A stretch of DNA of 41,214 bases. Source: Bacteroidales bacterium (GTDB lineage: Bacteria > Bacteroidota > Bacteroidia > Bacteroidales > F082). The notes under the pieces were generated by a model that did no database searches, was not told the origin of the DNA, and saw only the letters and a list, made by a program, of their open reading frames with translations. The stretch lies in contig JAGCPG010000117.1 in NCBI GenBank assembly GCA_017645245.1, positions 1 to 41,214 on the forward strand, written 5' to 3'. How positions within the stretch are numbered: the stretch's first letter is position 1; each line of letters opens with the position of its first letter. The position numbers were made by a program, and so were the translations under genes. Shown in pieces: positions 17,288 through 25,368 of the stretch.

Positions 17288-18358
17288 ATGAAGAAATCAT
17301 TTAGATATATAGTTTTGAGCCTTGTTCTCCTTCTCGGAGTCAGCGCTCCCAAGGCATTTGCAGGTAATGAGGACCGTTCTGGTCAAGCCGGTGCTCCCGA
17401 ATTGTTGATCAACCCCTTCGCCGCCTCGGCTGGCTGGGGCAATGCAGGCATGTCGTTTGTCAAAGGCGTTGAAGCCATGTTTGGCAACGTGGCCGGCATC
17501 TCGACCATCAATTCACTGGATGTCAACTTCTCACACACCGATTGGCTGAAAGGCTCCGACGTAAAAATCTCATCCTTCGGTCTGACTATCCGCGTTAGCG
17601 AATCAGGCGTTCTCGGTCTCTCCTTCTTCACCCTCAACCCGGGTACCATCAAAGAGACGACCACTGATAGCCCCGATGGCAATGGCGCCACCTTCAAACC
17701 GTCACTCATGCATATCGGTGTTGCCTACGCCAAGATGTTCTCCAACAGCATCAGCGGTGGCTTCAACCTGAAGATCATCAGCGAGTCAATCGCTAACATG
17801 AGCGCTACCGGTGTGGCACTCGACGCAGGTATCCAATATGTCACAGGTCCTTTCGACAACATCCATTTCGGTATCACCTTGAAGAACATTGGTCCTACCA
17901 TGACGTTCTCAGGCGACGGTCTGGCATTCAAGGCCTACTTCAACACCAACAGCTCACTCCAATGGACCGTTATCCAACGTGCCGACCAGTTTGAGCTTCC
18001 TACTCAGTTGAGTATCGCTGCCGCTTATGACTTCCACTTCGCCGAGACTCATCGTCTGACCCTGGCTGGCAACTTCATCTCCAACTCCTTCACCAGAGAC
18101 CAGTATGTTGCTGGTATCGAATACAGCTGGAGAGAATGGTTGCTGCTCCGTACCGGTTACGTCTTCGAGAGCGGTATCTTCAAAGGCGTCTTGGACGACG
18201 ACTGCATGAACCTCAACAAAGGCCTTCATGCCGGTTGCTCCATCCAAGTCCCGATCTCAAAGAAAGAGAACGCTCCTGTGATCGCAATCGACTATGCGTT
18301 CCGCCAGACCTACAGCTATCAAGGCTCGCACAGTGTAGGTGCTAGACTTATTTTCTAA
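17288..18358 (+). CDS. PorV/PorQ-family outer-membrane protein
   Basis: A 356-residue protein from the ATG at 17288, which starts the signal peptide MKKSFRYIVLSLVLLLGVSAPKAFA. The mature part begins with PELLINPFAASAGWGNAGMSFVKGVEAMFGNVAGI, the hallmark opening of the PorV/PorQ family. It continues as a FadL-like 14-strand barrel (FGLTIRVSESGVLGLSFFTL, ATGVALDAGIQYVTG) ending in aromatic-hydrophobic ARLIF. PorV binds T9SS cargo C-terminal domains and passes cargo to the attachment complex; PorQ acts with PorZ. This protein is a paralogue type, not clearly PorV itself. It is third in the operon, 39 bases after the large cargo gene, so it probably serves that cargo (inference). Confidence 0.88.
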   Translation: MKKSFRYIVLSLVLLLGVSAPKAFAGNEDRSGQAGAPELLINPFAASAGWGNAGMSFVKGVEAMFGNVAGISTINSLDVNFSHTDWLKGSDVKISSFGLTIRVSESGVLGLSFFTLNPGTIKETTTDSPDGNGATFKPSLMHIGVAYAKMFSNSISGGFNLKIISESIANMSATGVALDAGIQYVTGPFDNIHFGITLKNIGPTMTFSGDGLAFKAYFNTNSSLQWTVIQRADQFELPTQLSIAAAYDFHFAETHRLTLAGNFISNSFTRDQYVAGIEYSWREWLLLRTGYVFESGIFKGVLDDDCMNLNKGLHAGCSIQVPISKKENAPVIAIDYAFRQTYSYQGSHSVGARLIF

Positions 18359-18363
18359 AATGT

Positions 18364-18396
18364 TTTGCGACATTTAAGATATTTTTAGTATCTTTG
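18364..18396 (+). promoter_or_regulatory. Consensus promoter for greA
   Basis: TTTG (18364-18367), 21 bases, TATCTTTG (18389-18396) matches the Bacteroidota primary-sigma promoter exactly. The predicted start is near 18401, about 66 bases upstream of the greA ATG and just before a terminator-like hairpin. Confidence 0.75.
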
Positions 18397-18406
18397 CACG
18401 TTGAAC

Positions 18407-18446
18407 AAAAGGAAGACCCTTATTCCGGTAAGGGTCTCCTTTTTTC
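18407..18446 (+). terminator. Terminator-like hairpin in the greA leader (candidate attenuator)
   Basis: The stem AGACCCTTA/TAAGGGTCT closes a TTCCGG loop. It extends through a one-base bulge by GG/CC and an A-run pairing with the downstream T-run (18440-18445). It is an intrinsic terminator in form. It lies 48 bases after the PorV-like stop, but also downstream of the greA promoter, so transcripts from that promoter must read through it. It could end the upstream operon, attenuate greA, or both. Confidence 0.75.
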
Positions 18447-18466
18447 ACGTTTTAAAAACCAATATC

Positions 18467-18940
18467 ATGTCAGAAATCAAATACTTCACATCTGAAGGAT
18501 TGCAAAAACTGAAGGACGAACTTGACGACCTGATCCTTCGTGAACGTCCCCGTATCATCCAAGCCATCGCCGAAGCACGCGACAAGGGCGACCTGTCCGA
18601 AAATGCTGAATATGACGCCGCCAAGGAAGCCCAAGGCCTGCTCGAAGCTAAAATCGCCGATCTGCAAGACTTGATCTTCAATGCCCGTGTGCTCGATGAG
18701 TCAAAAATCGACACTTCAAAAGTCCTGCTGTATTCCACCGTGAAGATCAAGAATACCAAGACGAAGGCCTCTATGACCTATTCCATCGTCCCCGAAAAGG
18801 AAGCCGATTTCAAGTCGGGTAAGATCTCCATCAACTCGCCCATCGGCCAGGGCCTGCTAGGTAAGAAAGTCGGTGAGGTCGCCGAAATCATGGTGCCTGC
18901 GGGAAAAATGTTTTTCGAAGTCCTTGAAATCTCTAGATAA
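18467..18940 (+). CDS. greA: Transcription elongation factor GreA
   Basis: GreA stimulates RNA cleavage in backtracked RNA polymerase. The protein has 157 residues from the ATG at 18467; an in-frame ATG at 18401 would run through the hairpin and is rejected. The N-terminal coiled coil (residues 1-75) carries GLQKLKDELDDLILRERP and the tip DKGDLSENAEYDAAKEAQ, with the acidic residues needed for cleavage. The C-terminal FKBP-like domain ends with SINSPIGQGLLGKKVGEVAEIMVPAGKMFFEVLEI. The HIT gene follows after 8 bases. Expression probably depends on read-through of the leader hairpin. Confidence 0.97.
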   Translation: MSEIKYFTSEGLQKLKDELDDLILRERPRIIQAIAEARDKGDLSENAEYDAAKEAQGLLEAKIADLQDLIFNARVLDESKIDTSKVLLYSTVKIKNTKTKASMTYSIVPEKEADFKSGKISINSPIGQGLLGKKVGEVAEIMVPAGKMFFEVLEISR

Positions 18941-18948
18941 TCACGGTT

Positions 18949-19338
18949 ATGGCAACTATATTTTCCAGAATCATCAACGGTGAAATCCCGTGCTATAAGA
19001 TCGCTGAAAACGACCGCTTCTTCGCCTTCTTGGACATCAACCCGCTGACCAAGGGCCATACGCTAGTCGTCCCCAAGCATGAAACGGATTACATCTTCAA
19101 TATCGACGACGAGGAGCTGGGCCAAATGATGGTCTTCGCCAAGCATGTCGCCCAGTCCATCGAGAAGGCTATTCCCTGCAAGCGCATCGCTGTGGCCGTC
19201 ATCGGATTGGAAGTGCCCCATGCCCATATCCATCTCGTGCCCATCACCAAAGAGGGCGATCTCAACTTCAAGAACGAACACTTGAAACTGACTCCAGAGG
19301 AATTCCTCGATATCCAAAAGCGCATTACGCAGGCTTAA
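18949..19338 (+). CDS. HIT-family nucleotide hydrolase/transferase
   Basis: A 129-residue cytoplasmic HIT protein of the Hint branch (nucleoside phosphoramidase-like). The catalytic triad motif is PHAHIHLVP at about residues 89-97. The N-terminus TIFSRIINGEIPCYKIAENDRFFAFLDINPLTKGHTLVVPK is characteristic. It lies 8 bases after greA and 12 bases before the plug-type gene, so it belongs to one transcription unit. The physiological substrate of bacterial HIT proteins is usually unknown, and the neighbours do not resolve it. Confidence 0.94.
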   Translation: MATIFSRIINGEIPCYKIAENDRFFAFLDINPLTKGHTLVVPKHETDYIFNIDDEELGQMMVFAKHVAQSIEKAIPCKRIAVAVIGLEVPHAHIHLVPITKEGDLNFKNEHLKLTPEEFLDIQKRITQA

Positions 19339-19350
19339 CACGACCGGCGT

Positions 19351-20625
19351 ATGAAACACATCCTCCTGATCGTTGCCCTCTTCGTTTCCATGGCCGGCAT
19401 CGGCCAGGAATACGGATTGCCGTGCGCCGACCTCGACTACAAATCGGCCGTCGCATCGGTGTCGCTCTTCGCTGACGGCAACCAGACCAAGGAGCCGATG
19501 ATCCCTCTGGCCAGCCCCACCAAACGGCTCACCCTATGGTTCGACCTGCTGGGTTCCGAAGGTAAAGTGCTGAACTATACCTTCATCCATTGCACCAACG
19601 ATTGGTTCCCCACCGAAATCATGAGGAGCAACTACGCCTCGGGCTTCGATTATGGCCGGATCGACAACTATGATTTCTCCAGGAACACCCTCGTGGATTA
19701 TGTGCATTACGAGCTGCGCTTCCCCGAGGAGGAGATGCTCCCTATCCTCTCGGGCAACTACCTGCTCATCATTTATGAAGATGACCTCGATGAGGATCAC
19801 ATCTACTTTACCCGACGCTTCATGGTTATTGATGAGAAAGCTATCATCAATGCCTCGGTGCCACGCTATTGCGATGAGCTTTCGCTGAGCAACACGCATC
19901 AGCAAATCGACGTGAGCGTGTCCATGTCGAGCATCATGACAGGCAATGTGCAAGACTACGCCTCCCTGACCATCCGTCAGAATGGCCGCTGGGACAACGC
20001 TTCCATCGGCCTGAAGCCATCGTTCGTCTATCCCGACCGCATTTCCTACGAGCACAATCCCGCAACGGTGTTCGAAGGCGGAAACCAATACCGCCGCGTC
20101 AACTTCAGCAACTTCTATTTCCAATCGGAAAATATCGCCCGCATTTATCAAAGCGATGACTATTACGTGGTCGATTATGCCACCTGCGAGTCGAGGGCGA
20201 GAAAACCCTACATCACCTACGAGGATATCCATGGTGAGAAGTACATCTATATCGCCAACGAAGGCCGCGAAACCGCTACGGAGGCCGATTACGCTTGGGT
20301 CAACATCTTCCTTCGCTGGCCAGTGCCTTTGGCCGGTGAGGACGTCTACGTGATGGGCGCCGTCAATGACTGGCGCTTCGATGAGCGCAATCTAATGCAA
20401 TACGACTACAACCTCCATGGATACCTTTGCCAACTGCTGCTTAAACAAGGTTACTACAACTTCCTTCTGGTGACCGCCGACCGTAAGTCGGGTCAAGTCG
20501 TGACCGATCTTATCGAAGGCAACCACTGGGACACTGACAACCTCTATCGGATCTATTTCTATTACTTCAATGCCATCAAAGGCTATGACGAGCTGATTGG
20601 TTACACCACCGTGAACTCCCATTAA
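19351..20625 (+). CDS. Type IX secretion system plug-type protein (former DUF5103)
   Basis: A 424-residue secreted protein with signal peptide MKHILLIVALFVSMAGIGQ. The segments FIHCTNDWFPTEIMRSNYASGFDYGRIDNYDFSRNTLVDYVHYELRFP (read in pieces), GNYLLIIYEDDLDEDHIYFTRRFMVID and a C-terminal VYVMGAVNDWRFDERNLMQYD match the family first called DUF5103. That family is now linked to the Plug protein, which seals the periplasmic side of the SprA/Sov translocon when no cargo is bound. The C-terminal part resembles a carbohydrate-binding E-set fold. It lies between the HIT gene and priA. No other T9SS structural genes (sprA, gldK-N, porT) are in the window. Family recognition is from memory of the sequence pattern. 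Confidence 0.8.
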   Translation: MKHILLIVALFVSMAGIGQEYGLPCADLDYKSAVASVSLFADGNQTKEPMIPLASPTKRLTLWFDLLGSEGKVLNYTFIHCTNDWFPTEIMRSNYASGFDYGRIDNYDFSRNTLVDYVHYELRFPEEEMLPILSGNYLLIIYEDDLDEDHIYFTRRFMVIDEKAIINASVPRYCDELSLSNTHQQIDVSVSMSSIMTGNVQDYASLTIRQNGRWDNASIGLKPSFVYPDRISYEHNPATVFEGGNQYRRVNFSNFYFQSENIARIYQSDDYYVVDYATCESRARKPYITYEDIHGEKYIYIANEGRETATEADYAWVNIFLRWPVPLAGEDVYVMGAVNDWRFDERNLMQYDYNLHGYLCQLLLKQGYYNFLLVTADRKSGQVVTDLIEGNHWDTDNLYRIYFYYFNAIKGYDELIGYTTVNSH

Positions 20626-20653
20626 CTTTCACCTCTCACCTTTCACCTCTCAC
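20626..20653 (+). repeat. Two tandem 14-base polypyrimidine units before priA
   Basis: CTTTCACCTCTCAC is repeated twice without change between the plug-gene stop and the priA ATG (20659). The 33-base spacer contains almost no purines on this strand, so no Shine-Dalgarno sequence precedes priA. Confidence 0.85.
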
Positions 20654-20658
20654 CTCCC

Positions 20659-23136
20659 ATGGAAAGAATCACCTTGTTCGCAGAAGTGCTCCTGCCGATT
20701 CCGGTTCCAGGAACCTTCACCTACCGCGTGCCCTACGCCTTGAACGACGCTATCCGTGTCGGACAGCGGGTCGTGGTTCAGTTTGGCAAGACCAAGATCA
20801 TGTCGGGACTGGTCATCTCCCTGACGGAAAAGGTGCCCGAGGTAGAGGTGAAGTTCCTGACGGACATCCTCGACGACCAGCCATTGATCAACGCCACGCA
20901 GCTGAAGTTCTGGGATTGGATCAAGACCTATTATCTCTGCCATCTCGGCGAGGTGATGCAGTCGGCCCTGCCTTCCGCTTTGAAACTGAGCAGCGAGTCG
21001 ACCGTGACCTTATCGCATGATTTCACGCTCGACAGTATGGCGCTCAACGATTACGAATACATGATCGTGGAAGCCTTGCAGATCCAGCCGAAGATCGCCG
21101 TTAGTGAGGTGAGCAAAATCGTCGGGTTCAAGAAGGTGATGCCGCTGATTCATACCATGATGGAGAAAGGCATCCTTGTGATGGAGGAGGAGCTGTACGA
21201 GAAATACAAAGCCAAATACGAGCGATTTGTCCGCTTGACCTCCAACTATCGTGACGAAGCCAACCTGCAAGGATTGATGGACGCCCTCACCAAGCGCGCC
21301 TACAAGCAGCTTGAGGCGCTGCTGGCCTATCTTACTCTCGGTGGCAATTGTGATAACGACCTGAAAGCCGCTGATCTCTTGAAGAAAGCCAATGCCACCA
21401 GCACCGTCCTGAAAGCGATGGTCGACAAGGGTGTTTTCGAGGTTTATGAGCGTCAGGTGAGCCGCCTGAAGGATTTCAAGGCCCAGGTGGATGTGAACTC
21501 CATCCAGCTTACCCCTGCCCAGCAAAAGGCATTTCATCAGATCAAGGAAGGCTTTGAGGAACAAAAGCCGGTGCTGCTCCACGGTGTCACCTCAAGCGGC
21601 AAGACAGAGCTTTATATTAAGCTGATTCAGGAAGCCATCGACGAGGGGAAACAGGTGCTGTATCTCCTGCCTGAAATCGCGCTTACCGCCCAAATCATCA
21701 ACCGCCTGAAGCAGTATTTCGGCGACCGGCTGGGCGTGTATCACTCCCGCTATGGCGCCAACGAAAGGGTGGAAGTGTGGCAGCAAGTGCGAGACTTCGC
21801 ACAAAACAAGGGCACCCAACGGCAGATCATCATTGGGTCGCGATCGGCCATCTTCCTGCCGTATTCCGATATAGGCCTGATCATCGTTGATGAAGAGCAT
21901 GACAGCAGCTTCAAACAAATGGATCCAGCACCGCGTTACAACGCTCGCGACGCTGCCATCGTGCTGGGTGCCATGCATCATGCCAAGGTGTTGCTGGGCT
22001 CGGCAACGCCGTCCTACGAGAGCTATTACAACGCTCTCAACGGTCGCTATCGTCTTGTGGAGATCACGGAGCGCTTCGGCGGCGTGCAGATGCCAGAGAT
22101 CATCCTCAGCGACATGCGTGTGGAGAAGCGTCGCAAGACCATGCAGGCCGACTTCGGCAGCGTGTTGATTGATGCCATCAAGGAAACGCTGGAGGAGCAC
22201 AACCAAAGCATCTTGTTCCAGAACCGACGCGGTTTCTCGTTGCGCATCGAATGTGACGATTGCCATTACGTTCCCCAGTGCATCAACTGCGACGTAAGCC
22301 TGATCTACCACAAGAACCAGAACGTGATGCGGTGCCACTATTGCGGCTATACCACGAGCGTTCCCACTGAATGTCCCAGCTGCCATAGCACCAACATCAA
22401 GATGCACGGCTTTGGCACCGAGAAGGTGGAGGAAGACCTGCAAATCGTCCTGCCCAAGGCCAAAGTCGCCCGCCTTGACCTCGATACCACACGCTCGCGA
22501 AACGACTATCAAAGCATCCTTGAGGCTTTTCAGGACAAGGAAACTGATATCTTGGTGGGCACTCAGATGGTCACCAAAGGCCTGGACTTCGATTCGGTGA
22601 AGGTGGTGGGCATCCTCAACGCCGACAACATGCTCTCATTCCCTGATTTCCGCGCCCACGAGCGCAGCTTCCAGCTGATGGCTCAGGTGGCTGGGCGGGC
22701 TGGCCGCAAAGGCAAGCAGGGCAAGGTCATCATCCAAACCTACGAGCCCAACCATCCCGTGCTCCAAGACGTGTTGCGCAACGACTTCAAGGGCTTGTAC
22801 CAAAAGCAGATGCTGACACGGCGCCAATTCGGCTATCCACCCTATTACCGAATCGTCCTGATCCGTCTGAAACACAAGGACTACCAAAAACTGAATCCCG
22901 CTGCTACCGAGCTGGCCAGCCTGTTGCGCCCCATCTTCAAGCACGATCTGCTGGGACCTGAATACCCCATGGTTTCAAGGATTAAAAACCAGTATATCAA
23001 ACAGATGATGGTGAAGTTCAACCGTGAGCACAACGCCCAGCAGGTGAAGGAACTCATCATGAAGCAGGTGCATCTCTTCCAGCAGCTTCCCGATTTCAAG
23101 TCAGTCATCGTCCAAATCGACGTGGATCCGATGTGA
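20659..23136 (+). CDS. priA: Primosomal replication restart helicase PriA
   Basis: PriA recognises stalled forks and reloads the replicative helicase. The 825-residue protein begins with the 3'-DNA-binding domain (about 1-110, AEVLLPIPVPGTFTYRVP). Helicase Walker A GVTSSGKTE is near residue 309 and the DEEH box (IIVDEEHDSSFKQMDP) near 410. Eight cysteines bind two zinc ions (CDDCHYVPQCINC, CHYCGYTTSVPTECPSC; about 531-580). Motif VI is QVAGRAGRKGKQG. An unusually long region of about 110-290 separates the N-domain from the helicase, within family range. The start follows a polypyrimidine tandem repeat. A strong terminator follows at once. Confidence 0.97.
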   Translation: MERITLFAEVLLPIPVPGTFTYRVPYALNDAIRVGQRVVVQFGKTKIMSGLVISLTEKVPEVEVKFLTDILDDQPLINATQLKFWDWIKTYYLCHLGEVMQSALPSALKLSSESTVTLSHDFTLDSMALNDYEYMIVEALQIQPKIAVSEVSKIVGFKKVMPLIHTMMEKGILVMEEELYEKYKAKYERFVRLTSNYRDEANLQGLMDALTKRAYKQLEALLAYLTLGGNCDNDLKAADLLKKANATSTVLKAMVDKGVFEVYERQVSRLKDFKAQVDVNSIQLTPAQQKAFHQIKEGFEEQKPVLLHGVTSSGKTELYIKLIQEAIDEGKQVLYLLPEIALTAQIINRLKQYFGDRLGVYHSRYGANERVEVWQQVRDFAQNKGTQRQIIIGSRSAIFLPYSDIGLIIVDEEHDSSFKQMDPAPRYNARDAAIVLGAMHHAKVLLGSATPSYESYYNALNGRYRLVEITERFGGVQMPEIILSDMRVEKRRKTMQADFGSVLIDAIKETLEEHNQSILFQNRRGFSLRIECDDCHYVPQCINCDVSLIYHKNQNVMRCHYCGYTTSVPTECPSCHSTNIKMHGFGTEKVEEDLQIVLPKAKVARLDLDTTRSRNDYQSILEAFQDKETDILVGTQMVTKGLDFDSVKVVGILNADNMLSFPDFRAHERSFQLMAQVAGRAGRKGKQGKVIIQTYEPNHPVLQDVLRNDFKGLYQKQMLTRRQFGYPPYYRIVLIRLKHKDYQKLNPAATELASLLRPIFKHDLLGPEYPMVSRIKNQYIKQMMVKFNREHNAQQVKELIMKQVHLFQQLPDFKSVIVQIDVDPM

Positions 23137-23142
23137 TGGCAT

Positions 23143-23172
23143 AAAAAAAGGAGGCCGCAGCCTCCTTTTTTT
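23143..23172. terminator. Bidirectional intrinsic terminator after priA
   Basis: GGAGGC-CGCA-GCCTCC flanked by seven A on the left and seven T on the right. It can terminate priA and the convergent T9SS cargo gene ending at 23192. Confidence 0.92.
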
Positions 23173-23191
23173 AGTTGCCTAAAGTGTGTGA

Positions 23192-25237
23192 TTACTTCAC
23201 CACGAACTTCACGGTGTTGTTGAAGCCGTTAGCAGTGATGGTGCAGAAGTAAACGCCGCTCTTGAGGTCGATGTTGATGGCATTCTCACCCATGTGGAGG
23301 TTCTGGTTGAACTGCTTCACAGTTTGGCCAACGAGGTTGACGATGGTGATGGTGGCATCAGCATCCTGAGCTGACTTCACGTTCATGATGTTGCCAGTCA
23401 CAGGGTTGGGATAGATGTCGTAAACAACATTCTGGGCCTCGGTCTCAGGAACATTCACGAAATCAGGATTGGCAATAACCTTGCACACGTGGATGATGTT
23501 TTCTGTTCCTTCGGTTTGTGTGGCGCCTGATCCCCAGTAGAAGCCGATCTTATCGTCGCCTTGGTATGAGAACCAGAATTCACCAACATTTACGGTGTTG
23601 GCAACGGCGCTTGTGAAGACACCTTCAGTGTAGATGAGCATGAAGTCTTCCATGAGGTCGTCTTCCAATTGATGCCAGTAACCTTCTTCGACGTTCTTAT
23701 AACTTACCAAAATGGTTCTGCAGTAGTAGGTTGAACCAGCGCCTTGTGTGCCGGGACGGGCAGTGCAAGGTGTTGAGAAAGCGCAGGCGAGGTTGCCGTT
23801 AGGATCGCATGAGAGAGCCGGATGACCTGAAGCACCATAGAACTTGCTCACATATTCTGAGCCTGACATATAGTACATGTCGTTATCCCACTGAATCGGA
23901 GCACCGGAATTGTCATTGTACATCGGGATGTAACCAATCCATTTGGTTGAGTCGGAGAGCATGTGGACATAACCTGGATCATCGGCAATTGGCCACCATA
24001 AACGTGCAGCGTGGTGCTGGTTGGGCTGTGCAAAGTGAGCTTCGTAAGGAGTGCCAATATATTCTGGGTGCTCTGTGTCATGGATAGGATCTTGTGTGTC
24101 GTTCCAGTAAAGGATACCGTCAACGGAACGGCCATTCCAGTAAGTGTAATAACCAGGCTCGTTCTCCAAGGTGTGAGCCATCTCAAAAGTGTTGAGTGCA
24201 ACGTGGACAACACCGCTGTTGTCAATAACAATAGAGCCATTCATGGGCATGAACAGAGTGTCTTCCATTCCCCAAGAAGGATCTTCGTCAAATTCTCTTC
24301 CTTCGTATGGGTTTTCCCAAACTCTAGTGGGTTCCCATGTTGCACCGTCGTCGGTTGATTTGAACATCCAAACGCTGTTGGTCAAGCAACCTGAGTAGAG
24401 GAGGGCTACATTGTGACCGTTGGCAGCCATGCAGTAGTCATCAGCTGAGAATTGGTTGTGATCCCAAGGAGTGGCAAGATCGTGAAGAGGACCGTAGGTG
24501 ACTGTCCAGCTGTTGATGTCAGCAGGGTTTTCTGAACGCCACATCACAGTCTGGAGGTCGGTTTCGTCTTCACTGATGGTGTGCTGAAGAACAGCAACAG
24601 CAACAGCAATGTTATGGTTGTCACCGCAGGTGACGATTCTTGGCCATGTGGGATACTCAGTGGTGTAAGCATAGCCATCAGGATAATCCGGAAGAGCACC
24701 AACGTGAGTCCAGTCGCCTTCACCAGCAGTTGTTCTGATGAAGCACTGCATGTGACCATTACCGTGAGCGAGGAGGATTTCACCGTTTGAGCCAAACTGT
24801 GCGATGGAAGGCCAACCGGTCTTGAAAGGCTCAACACGTACTTCTGGCTGATCATCCCAATCGCTGCCATCGTAGAAGTTGTAACCGGTACCACGGTCCG
24901 AAGCGGTTTGGTTGTTTTCGTGTGACATGGTAGCAGTAACGGCTACTTCACCAGTGGGCAACTGATACATACGGTTGGCAACATACTGGTTCGACTGGAG
25001 GTCATAGTAGGTCCACATGGTCTCACCGTCTTCCATGTCTTCAAATCTGTTGACGACAACGCTGGTGGCGGTTTGAGGAGCGTAAGTGGCTGCCGAAGTG
25101 GCGGAAAGGTCTTTTCCAACAACGGCTTTCTTGCTGGAAGCGACACCCTGGCGAAGATCATTCTTCATGATTCTCTGCTGGGCAATTGCACTGAAACCTA
25201 ATACAAGGCTCAATGAGAGTAAAAGAACTTTTTTCAT
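23192..25237 (-). CDS. T9SS-exported Asp-box (BNR-like) surface protein
   Basis: A 681-residue protein with signal peptide MKKVLLLSLSLVLGFSAIAQ. It has a likely propeller-like body containing the Asp-box FKSTDDGATWEPTRVW and similar stretches (SGVVHVALNTFEMAH, NGNLACAFSTP). The C-terminus is a textbook type A sorting domain of about 75 residues: YDIYPNPVTGNIMNV, TITIVNLVGQTVKQF, and SGVYFCTITANGFNNTVKFVVK at the very end. Asp-box proteins include sialidases, but I see no Arg triad or catalytic Glu/Tyr set to support an enzyme, so binding or an unknown activity is equally possible. It is divergent from the GH92 gene and shares the priA terminator. Confidence 0.87.
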   Translation of the reverse strand: MKKVLLLSLSLVLGFSAIAQQRIMKNDLRQGVASSKKAVVGKDLSATSAATYAPQTATSVVVNRFEDMEDGETMWTYYDLQSNQYVANRMYQLPTGEVAVTATMSHENNQTASDRGTGYNFYDGSDWDDQPEVRVEPFKTGWPSIAQFGSNGEILLAHGNGHMQCFIRTTAGEGDWTHVGALPDYPDGYAYTTEYPTWPRIVTCGDNHNIAVAVAVLQHTISEDETDLQTVMWRSENPADINSWTVTYGPLHDLATPWDHNQFSADDYCMAANGHNVALLYSGCLTNSVWMFKSTDDGATWEPTRVWENPYEGREFDEDPSWGMEDTLFMPMNGSIVIDNSGVVHVALNTFEMAHTLENEPGYYTYWNGRSVDGILYWNDTQDPIHDTEHPEYIGTPYEAHFAQPNQHHAARLWWPIADDPGYVHMLSDSTKWIGYIPMYNDNSGAPIQWDNDMYYMSGSEYVSKFYGASGHPALSCDPNGNLACAFSTPCTARPGTQGAGSTYYCRTILVSYKNVEEGYWHQLEDDLMEDFMLIYTEGVFTSAVANTVNVGEFWFSYQGDDKIGFYWGSGATQTEGTENIIHVCKVIANPDFVNVPETEAQNVVYDIYPNPVTGNIMNVKSAQDADATITIVNLVGQTVKQFNQNLHMGENAINIDLKSGVYFCTITANGFNNTVKFVVK

Positions 25238-25292
25238 TTTTTTTGTGTTTTAGTTAATGATAGATTGCGTACAAATACATGAAAATTTGATG

Positions 25293-25300
25293 CAAAAATA
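25293..25300 (-). promoter_or_regulatory. Candidate -7 element of the Asp-box cargo gene
   Basis: TATTTTTG on the minus strand fits TAnnTTTG, predicting a leader of about 50 bases to the ATG at 25237. No -33 element is evident, and the AT-rich context raises the chance of coincidence. Confidence 0.4.
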
Positions 25301-25342
25301 ACAAAAGTTTTCTTTTGGCGCTTTATTATGTGTTTTTTTTCT

Positions 25343-25350
25343 TACTTTTG
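25343..25350 (+). promoter_or_regulatory. -7 element of the GH92 gene
   Basis: TACTTTTG matches TAnnTTTG. The predicted start near 25355 leaves a leader of about 14 bases and supports the ATG at 25369 over the earlier in-frame start at 25315, which lies upstream of the promoter. Confidence 0.6.
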
Positions 25351-25368
25351 ACAAACAAAAATCTTGCC

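Noticed and set aside
8886-18358. SusC/SusD polysaccharide-utilisation locus
   Set aside because: The receptor is not followed by a SusD-like lipoprotein. The next gene is a T9SS cargo with no SusD features, and no sensor or glycoside hydrolase lies within the operon.
18401-18466. Longer GreA starting at 18401
   Set aside because: The added 22 residues are encoded by the terminator-like hairpin, and the start would sit at the predicted transcription start. The GreA family begins at MSEIKYFT.
21592-22512. Open frame of 306 codons antisense to priA
   Set aside because: It covers the helicase motifs and zinc cysteines of priA and is not a plausible protein.
23192-25237. Sialidase
   Set aside because: One clear Asp-box is visible, but no arginine triad or catalytic Tyr/Glu arrangement was recognised, so an enzyme name is not justified.
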